A DNA stretch of 64,000 nt. Source: Motacilla alba alba. Its lineage: Eukaryota > Chordata > Aves > Passeriformes > Motacillidae. This document shows positions 35,194 through 49,320 of the stretch, one piece after another. The DNA is taken from contig NC_052021.1 of NCBI RefSeq assembly GCF_015832195.1, positions 2,852,001 through 2,916,000 of the forward strand. The letters are read 5' to 3'. How positions within the stretch are numbered: position 1 is the first letter of the stretch; each line of letters starts with the position of its first letter. The notes under the pieces were generated by a model. That model was given only the letters and a program-made list of their open reading frames with translations. It was not told the DNA's origin and made no database searches. The position numbers were made by a program, and so were the translations under genes.

Positions 35194-35799
35194 CCAGGGG
35201 AAGGCAAAACATGGAAGAGTACGGAGCCTTGCTTACCTGGGGAATTAGGGAAGCAGCTCCCCGTAATCAGAACCCCCACAAAGCAGAGAAACAAAAAGAG
35301 GACGAAAAAGGATGAAACCCCAACTGAACGGCTGGAGAGGTTAAAAAGGAATGAGGCAGGAATGGATAGCAATATGGAGGTGGGACAAACACTGTTACCG
35401 GTGACCTTTGTCAGCCATGACTGGCCTGATACAATAAAGAAACTAGAAAGATTGAGGATTGGCAAGACAGAGGGTTGAATGACCTGCTAGAAGAAGCCCA
35501 AAAGGTATATGTACGAAGAGATGAAGAAAAAGCAAAGGCTAAGTTAATGGCAGCAGCTACTGCTGAAGGAAACCACCAGGCAAAAACTCATTCCTGTAGG
35601 GAGGTGAGGCCCCAGTCAGGCCACAACAAGGGGTGCTGGGAGGAAATTAAGGGGAACAGAGCTTCCTGGGAGAGAGGCCCAAGGGAAGAAGGGGAATTTA
35701 ATAATCAGGGCCCAATCTACTACTTTTGCAAGAAAACTGGACACTTAAGATGAAACTGCCCACAGAGAGAAAAGGATCCGAAAGTTTTCCAGGAGGTTC

Positions 35800-36300
35800 A
35801 AGAAACAGAGGAATAGGGGGGTCAGGGGCTCTATCTTCTGGGGGCAAAATACAAACAGGAGTCCATGATAACTTTAAAAGTAGGCCCCCAGGAGGAGGAA
35901 TTTGAGTTCTTAGTAGATACAGGGACGGAGAGGACATGTATGTGTAAAATCCCAACAGGGTGTGAGAAAAGCCAGGTTACAATTCAAGTAGTAGAGGCAA
36001 AAGGGGAAGGATTTAGAGTGCCAGTCATAAAACATGTGGTATTTGAAGGAACCAACAAGACAGGAATGGGAGAAGTTTTATTTGTACCAGGGGCAGGATG
36101 TAATCTGCTGGGAAGGGACTTGCAACTACAGTTAGGCATAGGGGTCCTTCCAGAGTGGGATAAAACAGTAGCTAAACTTCTCAGGTTAAAAGAGGAGGAT
36201 GAAAACCAAGTTGAAGAAGTAGTTTGGGCCAAACCTGGAAATAGGGGTAAGTTAAACATAACCCCTATAGTCAGTGAAGTAACCAACAAAGACTGCCCAA
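35800..36300 (+). pseudogene. Retroviral protease remnant
   Basis: The open stretch at 35865-36368 has the aspartic protease active-site motif LVDTGT at about 35911-35928 and LLGRDL near 36099-36116, the spacing expected for a retroviral protease. It follows the broken nucleocapsid and runs into the pol remnant. The surrounding frames are disrupted. Confidence 0.75.
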
Positions 36301-36419
36301 TTTGGGTACGGCAAGATCCACTCTCTCTCGAAGGGAGAAAAGAGTTGAAAACTGTAATTCAAGAATGAAGCAAAGATGGAACTTTAGAGACATCCATGTC
36401 TCCGCACAGTACTCTCATA

Positions 36420-36790
36420 TTACCAGTAAAAAAAAAAAAAAAATCAAAGAGGACATACAGGCTCGTCCAAGACCTGAGAGAAGTAAACAAAAGAACTCTA
36501 GCTATCCAGTAGTACCAAATCCTTATACACTGTTAAGCAGAATTCCTCCATCACACCGATGGCTCAGTGTAGTGGATCTCAAAGATGCCTTCTGGTCCTG
36601 ACCCCTCGCAGAGGAAAGCTAAATACATTTGCTTTCGAATGGGAAGATCCTGTTACAGGGAGGAAGCAACTTTCAGTTGCAATTCAGATGGACCAGATTG
36701 CTCCAAGGATTTACTGAATCCCCTAATTTATTTGGACAAGCCGTAGAAGAAGTACTGCAATGTTTCCCCATAACACCAGAGGTAATAACA
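36420..36790 (+). pseudogene. Reverse transcriptase 5' remnant
   Basis: Contains RT landmarks in shifting frames: [10 protein letters not shown] near 36460-36490, LKDAFW near 36578-36596 and LLQGFTESP near 36700. An A15 run at 36429-36443 and other indels break the frame. It stops at about 36790, where it is fused to the inside of an LTR; the YxDD region is absent. Confidence 0.75.
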
Positions 36791-37354
36791 GAAATAACAG
36801 TGTGATGAACGTACTGTGTTATAGACGTGAGCAAAACATGAGGTGCAAAAAAGGCTTTTGTGTAACTAAAAACAGTGTAAGGCCATCCATTGACCAAACT
36901 GTCCAAGAGATAAAATAACGGTGACACAAACCAGAGCACTGGAGGACAGTTAGAGAATACATTGTGAAAATTAAAAGAACGTACTAAAATCTTATCAGAG
37001 GATGTGAAACAGCAGGATGGAGGCACAAGAAGAAATAAAATATATTGACCTGACACCCAGGATATCATGCATGCAAGCCGGAGTGGGAAAAAGTCAGAAA
37101 AAGGAGTTCGCAAAACATAAGGAAGTTCAAAAGAATGTTTGAATAATGCGTGAAACACATGAATTTACATGTACCTCCGCGAGGTAACAGAATAAAGATA
37201 ACACTGTTTGTATAGGCCGATGTGTTCTTTGGCTGTTGGTCAGGAGCTCCGCAGAGCTGGAAATATTATCCCTTTTTTATATTATTATTGTTATTATTAT
37301 TATAATTATAATTATTATTATTATAACTCTAAGCAGTGAATTCTGTTTTTCACA
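36791..37354 (+). mobile_element. 3' LTR, 5'-truncated
   Basis: Matches the 5' LTR from about 29688 onwards and lacks roughly its first 200 bp. The joint with RT sequence lies at a short shared gaaata-cagtg, suggesting a deletion through microhomology. It ends TTTTCACA at 37354 against GC element D. Confidence 0.8.
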
Positions 37355-37358
37355 CCTG

Positions 37359-37575
37359 TGAACGGGGGCACCGGCACAAGGAACTCGCCAGAACCCCCCC
37401 GCCCCTCACCGCGGCCCCTCCGCCCGCAGCGAGCCCCGAGCTGGGGCAGCGCCGACCGCGGGTCCCACCTGGGCTGCAGCCGCTCCGAGCTCCGCCGCCG
37501 CCTCGCCGGGCTCCGGGTGCCGCCGCCGCTCCGCTCCCGGCCCGACACAGCGGGCACGGCCGCCGCCGACGTCGC
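37359..37575 (-). promoter_or_regulatory. GC-rich element D, upstream element of lectin unit 3
   Basis: Reverse complement of the element in front of copies 1, 2 and 4. The provirus separates it from lectin copy 3. The sequence after the CCTG duplication (tgaacgggggcaccgg) shows that here the element joins lectin upstream sequence directly, with about 350 bp missing relative to unit 4. Confidence 0.5.
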
Positions 37576-37784
37576 CGGGGGTTGTTTTTGCCAAACAGCA
37601 CAGGGAAGAAGCGAGGGGCGGTGCGGCGAGGCGGAGGGTGGTGGAGGCTGGGTTTGAGCGACTGCACAGGGAAAGCATTGTCAGGGAGCCCAAGCAGTGC
37701 AGATGGAGGCTGCTCGGGAACCAAGGCATTCAGTATGTTTGGCCAGAGATAACGAGTCACAGATGGTGAGAGCTGGTGAGCTTT

Positions 37785-38390
37785 AAGGCAGAGGGACTTT
37801 ATTAGATCTGTTATTTGTAAATGGACATGTGCTGCTTGGAGGCCTCCTGCAGCACGGTGATCATGCAATTACACTGTTCTCAATATTTGCTGATATCAGG
37901 AGGAACATCAATAAAGTTTTTACATTAGACCTCCTGTGGGCAGACTTTGGCCTATTTAGGTGACTTATTCAGAGAGTTCCTTAGGAAGCAGCCCTTGAAA
38001 ACAAAGGAGTTCAGGAAAGGTGGGCATGCTTCAAAACCGAGATCTTGAGGGCACAGGAGCAGACTGCCCCTGTGTGCCCAGAGATGAGCCCACGAGGCAA
38101 ACGTCCAGGACGTATCATCTTTGGAAGGAGGGTCAGGTTTCTCAGGAAGTATTTAAGGAGCTTGCTAGGGTATGCAGGAAAAAAAAAATAGGGAGGCCAA
38201 AGCTCAGTTTGAACTTTAAATGACAACTTTTTGAAAGGATAATAAAAAATGTTTTAACAAATATATTAATGGTAAAAGGAAGGGAAAGACCAACCTTTGT
38301 TCTCTTTTGGATGCAGGAGGGAACTCAGTAACTGCAGATAGGAGAAGGCAGAGGTGCTCAACGCCTTCTTTGCCTCAGCCTTTAGTAGGC
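37785..38390 (+). mobile_element. CR1 LINE fragment
   Basis: Same ORF2 portion as at 7680-8285, extending further 5' (37785-37960 matches 11290-11450 and 58620-58760 in reverse). Broken frames. Confidence 0.8.
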
Positions 38391-39312
38391 AATATTTTTA
38401 ATAGTAATATTTTTCAATATTTTCTTGGTGCCATGGAGGGGACTGAGGCTTCCATGAGTATATCTGCAGAGGACACTGAGCTGGGAGCTGTGTCCATCTG
38501 CTGGAAGGTAGCAGGGCTCTGCAGGGAGACCTGGAACTGTTGGATGGATGGGCAGAGTCCAGTGAGATCAAGTTTGATAAGCCCAAGTGGCGAGTCCTGC
38601 ACTTTGGCCACAATCACCCCTGCGATGCTCCGGGCTGGGGACAGTGAGGCTGGACAGTGCCCAGGCAGAAAGGGACCTGGTGGCACTGGTCGACAGCCGG
38701 CTGAACATGAGCCAGCAGTGTGCCCAGGAGGCCAAGGAGGCCAATGGCTCCTGGCCTGGATCAGGAATGGTGTGGCCAGCAGGAGCAGGGAGGTCACCCT
38801 TCCCCTGTACCTGGCCCTGCTGAGGCCACACCTGGAGTGCTGTGTCCAGCTCTGGCCCCTCCGTTTGGGAAGGACCTTGAGACCCTGGAGCGGGTCCAGA
38901 GGAGGCAACGAGGCTGGAGAGGGGCTGGGAACACAAACCCTGTGAGGAACCACTGAGGGAGCTGGGGGTGCTCAGCCTGGAGAAAAGGAGACTCAGGGGT
39001 GACCTCATCACTCTCTACAGCTCCCTGAAGGGTGGCTGTGCTCAGGTGAGGTTGGGCTCTTTCTCCAGGCAGCACTGACAGAACCAGAGGACATCATCTT
39101 AAGCTGTGCCAAGGGAAATGTAGGTTGGATATTAGAAAAAGGTTTTAATAGAAAGGGTGATAACATACTGCAATGGTGGTGGAGTCACCAGCCCTGAATG
39201 TGTTTAAAAACAGACTGGATGTGGCACTGGGTGCTATGGTATAGTTGAGGTGTTAGGGCTGGGTGGACTCGGATGATCTTGGAGGTTTCTTCCATCCCAT
39301 GGGTTCTGTGAC
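38391..39312 (+). mobile_element. CR1 LINE 3' end
   Basis: Translated pieces show the C-terminal CR1 ORF2 signature (RPHLECCVQ..P) followed by the family's 3' region ending ggaggtttcttccat...ttctgtg. It is joined to the previous CR1 piece out of order, so it is a separate insertion or a deletion junction. It ends directly against GC element E. Confidence 0.85.
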
Positions 39313-39485
39313 GGCGGGCAGCCGCTGCCTCGGCGGCCTCAGCGCAGGGGGGACACGGGGGCACCGGCACAAGGAACTCGCCAGAACCCCCCCGCCCCTC
39401 ACCGCGGCCCCTCCGCCCGCAGCGAGCCCCGAGCTGGGGCAGCACCGACCGCGGGTCCCACCTGGGCTGGAGCCGCCGCCGTGCC
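39313..39485 (-). promoter_or_regulatory. GC-rich dispersed element E (partial)
   Basis: Reverse complement of the common element; similarity ends at about 39480. It is not followed by a lectin copy on the - strand; CR1 lies there instead. Confidence 0.5.
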
Positions 39486-39594
39486 GGAATGACACGAGCG
39501 GGGAACCGAACACCGCCGCCCCGGACCCCGCCAGACTCTGCGCGTTCGGGCGCTGCCGCCGCACTTGAATACCGGTGCGGATGGGGGTGGGGCT

Positions 39595-39715
39595 TCGCCA
39601 GTCGGACCAATCAGCGCGCGGGAAAGCAGCGAATGGCGGCGAGCAGGAGGCGGAGATGAGACCCGCCCCGCCTCGCGTCACGTCACCTCACGTCACCTGG
39701 CGTGTTGAGGCGGTG
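39595..39715. promoter_or_regulatory. Promoter-like cluster: CCAAT, GC box, tandem CRE-like sites
   Basis: ccaatcag at 39606-39613, ccgccccgcc near 39664, and two cgtcacgtcacc-type CRE-like sites at about 39676-39700. Unlike the surrounding repeats it is present once in the window. It may drive a - strand transcript through element E or a + strand transcript towards ECD. Confidence 0.45.
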
Positions 39716-40380
39716 GTGCTCCTGCTCCGAGAAAGCCGTGCTGAAAAGAAACTCCGAACAGCAGAAAAGCTCATGAAGAACCGCAGCCCCGGGGAAGCCG
39801 CTTCTGGGGCTCTCAGCAGTGAACGATGGCAGGGATTCTTGGGCTGGGCCAGGCCAGGTGCCCGGGGCCAGCAGAAGCGCTCTGTGCCTCTCCTGCTGCC
39901 CCTGGCAGGCAACAGAACACAGCAGGAAAGGCATTCATTAGCACAGTGGGCTTTTAACCATCATGCTCACATCTCAAGGACATGCAGAAATCATTCTAAT
40001 CTCAAGGAAGGAAAAGTGTCCTGGATATTTCTCATCTCAGCAGGAGCCTAAGGAAGCCCTCAACAGCAGGAGATTAGGATAACTGCAAGGCTGGATTCTG
40101 GAGCAGAGGGAACAGGGTGTGCTCCTCAAGGCCAGACCTTCACCCGCAGCAGCCAGAAGGTAAAAAACAAGGATCCATCAAAACATTAAGTAGGGAACGG
40201 GTTATCAAGGGTTTTATAAGGAAAGAACAAGGTGTGGGAAACAGGACCTGGAAGGTGAGAGAGGAAGGAAAACGGGAGGCACCTGAGGCCTCTTCAGATT
40301 CGAACACAAAAGGGAAAAGAAGGGGGGAGAAGGGAGGACGAAGGGAAAGCAAAGCCTGGCACTGAATTCTACCGCCGCCG
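39716..40380. repeat. Mosaic of repeat pieces before ECD
   Basis: 39775-39930 carries the ggcaacagaacacagcag-type block shared with lectin units and with 14500-14650 and 47690-47830. 40190-40345 matches 12213-12345 in reverse. No coding sequence recognised. Confidence 0.6.
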
Positions 40381-40491
40381 GCACAGGCCTGTGGTCGCTG
40401 CCCGTGCACACGCAGCGCTCCCGGCACAGAGCGCGGCGCCGCCGCCGCCATCGCGCCGCTCCTCCCCGGGGCGGAGCGCGGCCCCGGCGCG

Positions 40492-43290
<2,799 letters not shown>

Positions 43291-43299
43291 TATTGAAAT

Positions 43300-43792
43300 A
43301 AACATGAACCACAACAGTCAGGCCAACTGGCCTGTAATTACCAGGATGCTCCTTCCCAGCCTTGCTGTGCACGGGTGTCCCACTGGCCAGCTTCCAGCCA
43401 CCTGGAAGCTCCCCAGTGAGCCAGGGCTGTTGGTAAATGATGGAGAGCGGCTTCCCAAGCTCATCTGCCAGCTCCCTCATCCCCCTGGATCCCACCTGGG
43501 CCCACAGATTTATGGATATCCAAGCAGCTCAGCAGTTCTCTGACTGCCTCCTCCTGGATCACAGGGATCATTCTGCTCCCTGACACCATCCCCCAGCCCA
43601 GGAGGACACTTGGCCTGAGGACAAGCTGTGTTCCCACTGAAGGCTGAGGCAAAGAAGGCCTTGAGCACCTCTGCCTTCTCCTCATCTGCAGTTACTGAGT
43701 TCCCTCTCGCATCCAAGAGAGAACAAAACTGGTCTTACCCTTCCTTTTACCATTAGTATATTTGTGAAAACATTTTTGATTGTCCTTTACCA
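43300..43792 (-). mobile_element. CR1 LINE fragment
   Basis: The - strand translation gives the same RT-linker and RT start as at 23080-23730, extending to RELADELGKPLSIIYQ. It joins the 3' segment of lectin copy 4 at about 43793, with the intermediate unit segment deleted. Confidence 0.85.
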
Positions 43793-44316
43793 AGCAGAGC
43801 ATTAACCCCAAACAGAACACAAATGCAGTCCGCAGCGAACTCCCTGCCCCAAGGAGCCGCTCTGACCGTCCTCCTCCAAAGCTGAGAGAGAGAAAGACAG
43901 AGCCAGCAGCTGACAGAGCCTTCTTCACAGGCAGGTGCCTGATGCCAGAAGTGGGATTCCTGCTCAGCACATGTCAGCTGCTCCTCTTCCTCTTCAAGAA
44001 AAGTGCAAGAGTGTCACATTCAGGCCTCTTCAGGATAATTTCCAAGAGGCCAGGGCGATTTGGATTTCCCACTGGAGCTGGTTGTGCCATGAGGGCACTG
44101 CACTCCCTGCAGGCAGCATGGGTGGCAGGATGGATTGCAGAGACGTTTCCTTTGCAGCCCCAGCCCAGCGCTGGCTCTGGGGATGGACAGGCACTGAGGT
44201 GACCCTGAGAGGCAGTGCAAGGCACAGGGTGCAGCTGAGGAAGGACAGCCCTGGGCTGCGCTGAGAGGGGAAGCTGGCACTGCCCAGCGTGGAGAAGGTC
44301 CTTTCTGCAGCCCCCG

Positions 44317-46594
44317 TCACAGGGGAGCTGGGGCCTTGCTGCAGACATACGGCCGCGGATTTGAGCAGTTCCCACTCCTGAATCTCTCATCAGCCAGGTA
44401 CGCGCACTCGGCATCGCCAAAGACAGGAACCCTGCAGGGAGGAGCAGAGGCAGCGCTGGTTCTCTGGGCCCTTAGCTTGGAAAGAGGGGTATTCTATTCC
44501 CATCCGTTAGATGAGAAGCAGTTATCTCCTGTTAGCTGGGCATTTTTCTTTATCTACTCCACAATCAATCCTCCCTCCAAGAGATATAGTCCATTCATGG
44601 CCAATGAGTGCCACTGCATGGCTGATAAAATTACATCAGCCCACTTTGAGATGTTCCACCCAATGGGAGGAGCCAAGCATTCCTACCAGGATACAATCTG
44701 AGGGTTGAAACACCAGGGCAGCCTTTGCCCATTGCATTCCCAGAGGAGCAGCTTTCTTCTTCCTTGATTCCCAGAGAAAGAGAAGCACATCGACACCAGC
44801 CCTGGGCCTTCAGATCAAAACTCCATCCTTCTACAGGACCCCAAGAGAACCACAGCTGGCACTGCAGGAGGGCTGCAGTCACCATTTAACGGGACTGCTG
44901 CCAACACCCTGCCCAGGAGGGTGTCCAGTAATAATCTGACCTGGTCAACCGGGGGTTTATTTTGGTTGTATTATTTTGTTTGTATTTTTAGTTCTCCTAG
45001 TCAAGAAGTGTTATTCCTACTCCCATATCTTTTCCTGAGAGCCTTTTAATTTGTAAATTATGATAATTCAGAGGGACAGGGTTTACATTTTCCATTGCAA
45101 GGAAGGCTCCTGCCTTCCTTAACAGACACCTGTCTTGCCAAACCAAGACACCTGGGAAACACCTTGTGCCCCTGTCCAGCCAGGCCCTGCCCGGCTCCCC
45201 GGCACTCACCGGGAGCTGTAGCTGCTGCCGTCCCCCCAGTGCAGGCGCTGGCCCCGTCTGCGCAGCCCGAGCCAGTAATCGCCGTTCCCGCGGAGGCGGA
45301 AGAGCAAATCCTGCCCGGGAGAGAGGAGTGGCAGCTGCCCCGGCCCCTCGGGGGGACACGTGCCCGGGGCTGCCCCCGCACGCCGGGGCTCCTTCCCTGC
45401 AAGGCCCCGGCCCGGGGCTGCACCCCCAGCCCTACGAGCCCCGAGCCCGGCCCAGGAGCACCCCCAGGCTGCCCTCAGCCAGCCCGCACCGCCCGCAGCC
45501 CCTCACTCACCATGGCCCACTCATCCTTGGCAATGGCCAGGGAGGCGTTCAGCTCGGAGCAGCGTTCCTGACCCTGCTCCCAGGTGCTGTAATCCCTTGA
45601 GAAGTAGTAGCAGACCCCCTTGTGCCCAATCCAGTCAAAGGGACAGCCCAGAACACACTGTGGAGTGGCAGCTGTCACTGGAGCCTGCCGTGCTGCAGGG
45701 GCAAGAGGAGAAGGTCTGAGCATTGCCCTGTGCAGGGAGCAGGGAGCCCGCTCTGCCCCGAGGGGCTGGGCCCAGGCTGCTGCCCCTGCCTTACCTGCCA
45801 GCACAGCCAAGGCCACCAGCAGAGCCAGCAGCAGCAGCAGCAGCAGCAGGATCAGCAGCGCCGTGCCCACGGGATGGCGCCTGAGCCGTTCACCTGGAGC
45901 AGGAAAGAGCTGCTGGCTGCCAGAAGCAGAGCCGGCCCTGCAATCTGCTCAGCCCCTGCCCAGGGAGCACAGCAGGGAGCCCTCAGCCAGTGTGGCCCTC
46001 GCTCAGCTGGCAGCCAGAGAGCCCAGAGCCTGGGCACGGCCAGGGACACAGCTGTGGGCACAGCCAGGGACACAGCTGTGGGCACAGGCTGCAGCAGGAG
46101 AGCTGCACAGCCTTGGGGGCAGCTGGGGCTCTTGCTGCCAGCCACTGATGGGGCCCAGCAGAGCACCAGGCCTCTTCCACACCTCGGGAAACAGCCACAC
46201 ACCTGCCAGCCCTGGCCTGGGGAGGGGACACTGGCCCCTCCCTAGAGGCCACAGGGGTGGCCCTGCACTCACCCAGGAATCTTCTGAGGTCCCTTTTGTG
46301 TTTGTTGCCGGTTGCTGATGTGCCCTGGGGAGCCAGGGGCTCCCTCACACTCCCATCCCTGCTGCAGAATCCACTCTCCACATCTTCACTCACTGCGTGC
46401 TCACAAGGGGCATCCCCCTGCTTGTGCCGAGTGGCTTCTTGTGCCTCAGGCAAGTGCGGTACCCCGGCTGCCGGTCCGTCCTGGAGGTGCTGGGGCTCCT
46501 TTGCAACTCCAGGAGTGGAGGAGAATTCACTCTCCTTCTGCTCACAGCCGGCATCTTTTGGACAGGAACAATCAGCACCTTGCTCCCGACCCAT
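44317..46594 (-). CDS. CLEC2-like C-type lectin receptor, copy 4 (long tail)
   Basis: Coding exons on the - strand are 46594-46273, 45893-45795, 45692-45511, 45310-45210 and 44431-44317, in all 819 nt and 272 residues with no interruption. The first exon is 322 nt instead of 148, giving a cytoplasmic tail of about 107 residues rather than 49. The extra part is hydrophilic, with acidic and basic stretches and no ITIM. Copy 1 has the same long form. The membrane span and lectin domain match the other copies (cysteines, WLGL, NAS sequon). Intron 4 is enlarged by an LTR insertion of about 690 bp in the same orientation as the gene. Upstream lie the CpG-rich region and GC element F, uninterrupted here, so this is the best-preserved unit. 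Confidence 0.87.
44457..45150 (-). mobile_element. LTR insertion in intron 4 of lectin copy 4
   Basis: All other copies have about 90 bp between the last two exons; here it is 778 bp. On the - strand the insert begins TGTCTTGGTTTGGCAAG. A strand-matched AATAAA (tttatt at about 44956) could end transcripts early. Remnants of the same LTR lie at 6455-6580, 21760-21880, 26650-26770 and 60710-60815. The left boundary is approximate. Confidence 0.75.
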
Positions 46595-46662
46595 CAGGAG
46601 TGCTGGCAAAGCCTTTGGGAGCTCGGCCTCGGGAGCAGCTTTACAGCGGCGCTGGTGGCACC

Positions 46663-47640
46663 CTGCAAGGGACACGATGAGCGGTCAGTGCTGCTGCCGG
46701 CCCTGCGGGAGCCCGAGGCTCGGCAGGGCGGTGGCAGCTCCGGCTGCGCTGTCCCCGCTGCCCAGAGTTGCGGCAGCAGCAGCGGCGGAGCCAAGCGCAG
46801 CCTCCGGGAGCTCGGCGGTGCCCGCAGCCCCGGCCCCTGGGGCTCTGCAGCCGCTGCAGCCCCCAGCTCCGTGCCGGGACAGGCGCTGACAGCGCCTGCG
46901 AGCTGCCGCCTGCTGCTGGCCCGGGGCAGCTGCGGCTCGGAGTCCGCCTGCCCGGGGCCGAGAAGCAGCAGCCCCGGGCTGCTGATCATCGTGTCCCGCA
47001 TTCCCTGCCCCGCCGCCTTGCAGCGCGGCCACCCCGGGCGCCGGCACGGCCGCTGGGGCTCCCTGCCTGCGAACACGGGGCGCCTCCTGGCACAGAGGGC
47101 AGAGAAGCCTCGGCCCCGGAGCCCGCAGGATGCGGCGCTTGCTGCCCGCGCTCGGCGCCTGCAGCGCTTTGGGCTCCGAGGCGCGTTCAGGTTCGTGCCG
47201 TGCCAGCCCCGAGCCGGGCACGGACACCTCCCGCCCGCCCGAGCAGCGGCCCCGAGCCCGCTGCCGCACGGCCGGGAAGCGTCCCGGGCACGGAGCAGCC
47301 GCCTCCGTCCCAGCGAGAGCAGCCGGCGGGAGCCATCGCTGCCGCGGCACCGGCTCGGCCCCGGCCATCCGGGCACGGGGGACACCGCGGGCAGCCGCTG
47401 CCTCGGCGGCCTCAGCGCAGGGGGGAACACGGGGGCACCGGCACAAGGAACTCGCCAGAACCCCCCCGCCCCTCACCGCGGCCCCTCCGCCCGCAGCGAG
47501 CCCCGAGCTGGGGCAGCGCCGACCGCGGGTCCCACCTGGGCTGGAGCCGCCTCCGAGCTCCGCCGCCGCCTCGCCGGGCTCCGGGTGCCGCCGCCGCTCC
47601 GCTCCCGGCCCGACCCAGCGGGCACGGAGCCCCAGGACAG
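46663..47640 (-). promoter_or_regulatory. Upstream region and GC element F of lectin copy 4
   Basis: Acceptor for the start exon at 46662. 46663-47395 matches the upstream regions of copies 2 and 6. It continues without interruption into the GC element (47400-47640), which in copies 2 and 6 is separated by a 355-bp insert. The antisense and sense frames are both open for hundreds of codons, which I attribute to base composition. Confidence 0.5.
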
Positions 47641-49320
47641 AGAAAATGTCTGGAGCGGGAGGGATTTGGCCGCTGGGGAAGCCGCTGCTGGCGCTCTCAG
47701 CAGTGAATTCCCGCAGGGATTCTTGGGCTGGGCTGGGCCAGGTGCCCGGGGCCAGCAGAAGCGCTCCGTGCCTCTCCTGCTGCCCCTGGGCAGGCAACAG
47801 AACACAGCAGGAAAGGCTCGAGGATGGGCAAAGGCCAGGGAGAGATCACTCACCGGTCACCGGAATAAGGGACACGACCGGGGGCAATTCTTTGAATTTA
47901 TTCTGGCACAAACCATGGCAAGAGAGCGAGAGGTGAAGCAGCAGGGTTCCAGCCTCGGAAGCAGGACTGTGCCCTCGGCCCCTGGCAGCTGCAGCAGGGC
48001 GATAAAGGATCCCCGGGCCCGAGCAGCGGCTCTGCCCCACCATGGGGATGTGTCCCGAGCCCACGCTCCGGGCCGGGCTCGCAGGGCCGAGCGCGGAGCG
48101 GGCGCTGAGCTGCTCCATGGAGCTCCCAGCGCTGCTGGGCGCGGCGGGCGCGGCACAGGCAGTGCCGGGCGTGCGGCGGCATTGCTCGGTGCCTGCCGGC
48201 GTTTGCCATCCCCAGCGAGAGCCTGAGGCCAGCCCGGCAGCGCCAGCTCAGCCTCACCGCTCCAGTTCAATCGCTGCAGGAATTAAACCAAGGGCAAACT
48301 CCCTCTTGTCGCCACTCCAAAGCCTCGAATCCAGGGCAGAACTGAGGTTCCCTCTCCATTTAGATCCCTAAATGATTGTGCAAAAGGAGGGTCAGCCCTT
48401 AATTTACATCCAAATAAAAAGTGAATCAAGGGGGATTTTCCCCTGTTTAGTCTCCTAAAAATAGTGGAAATACAGTTTCCCTTTTAAATTTCTCTCAAGA
48501 AAGACCATTATGGGGCTTCTCGACATCTTCTTCATCTGTGAAGGTCCCTTGAAATGGAGGGTCGCCCTCGATGGAACTCTTACAGTGGCACATCGAGAGG
48601 TTCCTCTCAAGGGAAGCCCTTTCAGACCAGGCACAGCGGTGTTTGCCCTCAGCTTGAACCTGAAGATGATGAAAATGGGGCTCTTCCCCTCACTTTAAAC
48701 AGCAGCATAAAGTTATTCTCCCTCGATTTCAACATGAAAATCATGGAAAGCAGTGATTGCCTTCCTAGTGAGGCACCCAAAATGATGAAGAAGGTGTGTT
48801 TTCCTTCAACTGAGACCCTTCAAATCCCAGGTGAATGGGGATCCTCCCCAGTTCAAACACAATAACAGAAAAGCTCTTCCCCCAGCAATTTCAATCCCTT
48901 TTCTCCTCATAACCCCCCTTTTTGGGGGCACTGGGGAGGGACTGGGGGCACTTCCCCCTCCTCACTGGTCACCCCTGGGGCTGCTGCACCTTGCAGAGTG
49001 CTGAGCAGCTCCCTCCCAGTTCCCTGCCAGTATCCCTCTTCCTGGCAAGCCCCGGCAGGGATGGGGAGAGCGCTGGGCAGGAGTGGGAGCACGATTCCTT
49101 CCCAGGGCTCCCGAGATCCCTCCCAGGGCTCCTTCTCGCTCACTGCCGCTGCTCCCACTCTCCCTCCCGGTTCCCTCCTGGCATTCCCTGTGCTCCCAGT
49201 TCCCTCCCAGTGCTCCCGGGATCTCTCCCAGTGCTCCCAGCGGCAAAGCCCCGGGGGCACAGCGTGGTCTGCTCTGGAAGAGGCGAGGCTCGAGCTGCCA
49301 GAGGGAAAACCCGGCTGGAA
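47641..49320 (-). repeat. Large low-copy repeat, inverted partner of 12937-15080
   Basis: Carries the same blocks in the opposite direction, lacking the 150-bp piece found at 14655-14805. 48480-49310 also matches 131-1085. Confidence 0.7.

Larger units (their letters stand above)
32780..35760 (+). pseudogene. gag remnant (capsid and nucleocapsid), interrupted
   Basis: Capsid-like landmarks are YPLWEVPLGG just before 32924 and DQFLGP with YTWEEM at about 34448-34500, in the order found in gammaretroviral capsid. After another insertion, nucleocapsid-side sequence resumes (about 35195-35760). The zinc knuckle near 35720-35755 has Tyr in place of the first Cys and an in-frame TGA before the last Cys. 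A 1.4-kb LTR splits capsid at 32924/34342, and frames shift repeatedly. Non-functional. Confidence 0.75.
29482..37354 (+). mobile_element. Class I (gammaretrovirus-like) endogenous provirus, decayed
   Basis: The outer ends are perfect inverted repeats TGTGAAAA and TTTTCACA, flanked by CCTG on both sides (29478-29481 and 37355-37358), the 4-bp duplication typical of this class. It contains a full 5' LTR, a tRNA-Gln-like primer site, interrupted gag, a protease remnant, the start of reverse transcriptase and a truncated 3' LTR. Most of pol and all of env are missing. At least three other LTR-type sequences have inserted into it. It is not capable of expression as a virus. Confidence 0.85.

Noticed and set aside
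46397..48226. 609-codon open frame antisense to lectin copy 4
   Set aside because: It crosses the tail exon, the upstream region and unrelated repeat blocks; it has no domain and exists because stop codons are rare at this base composition.
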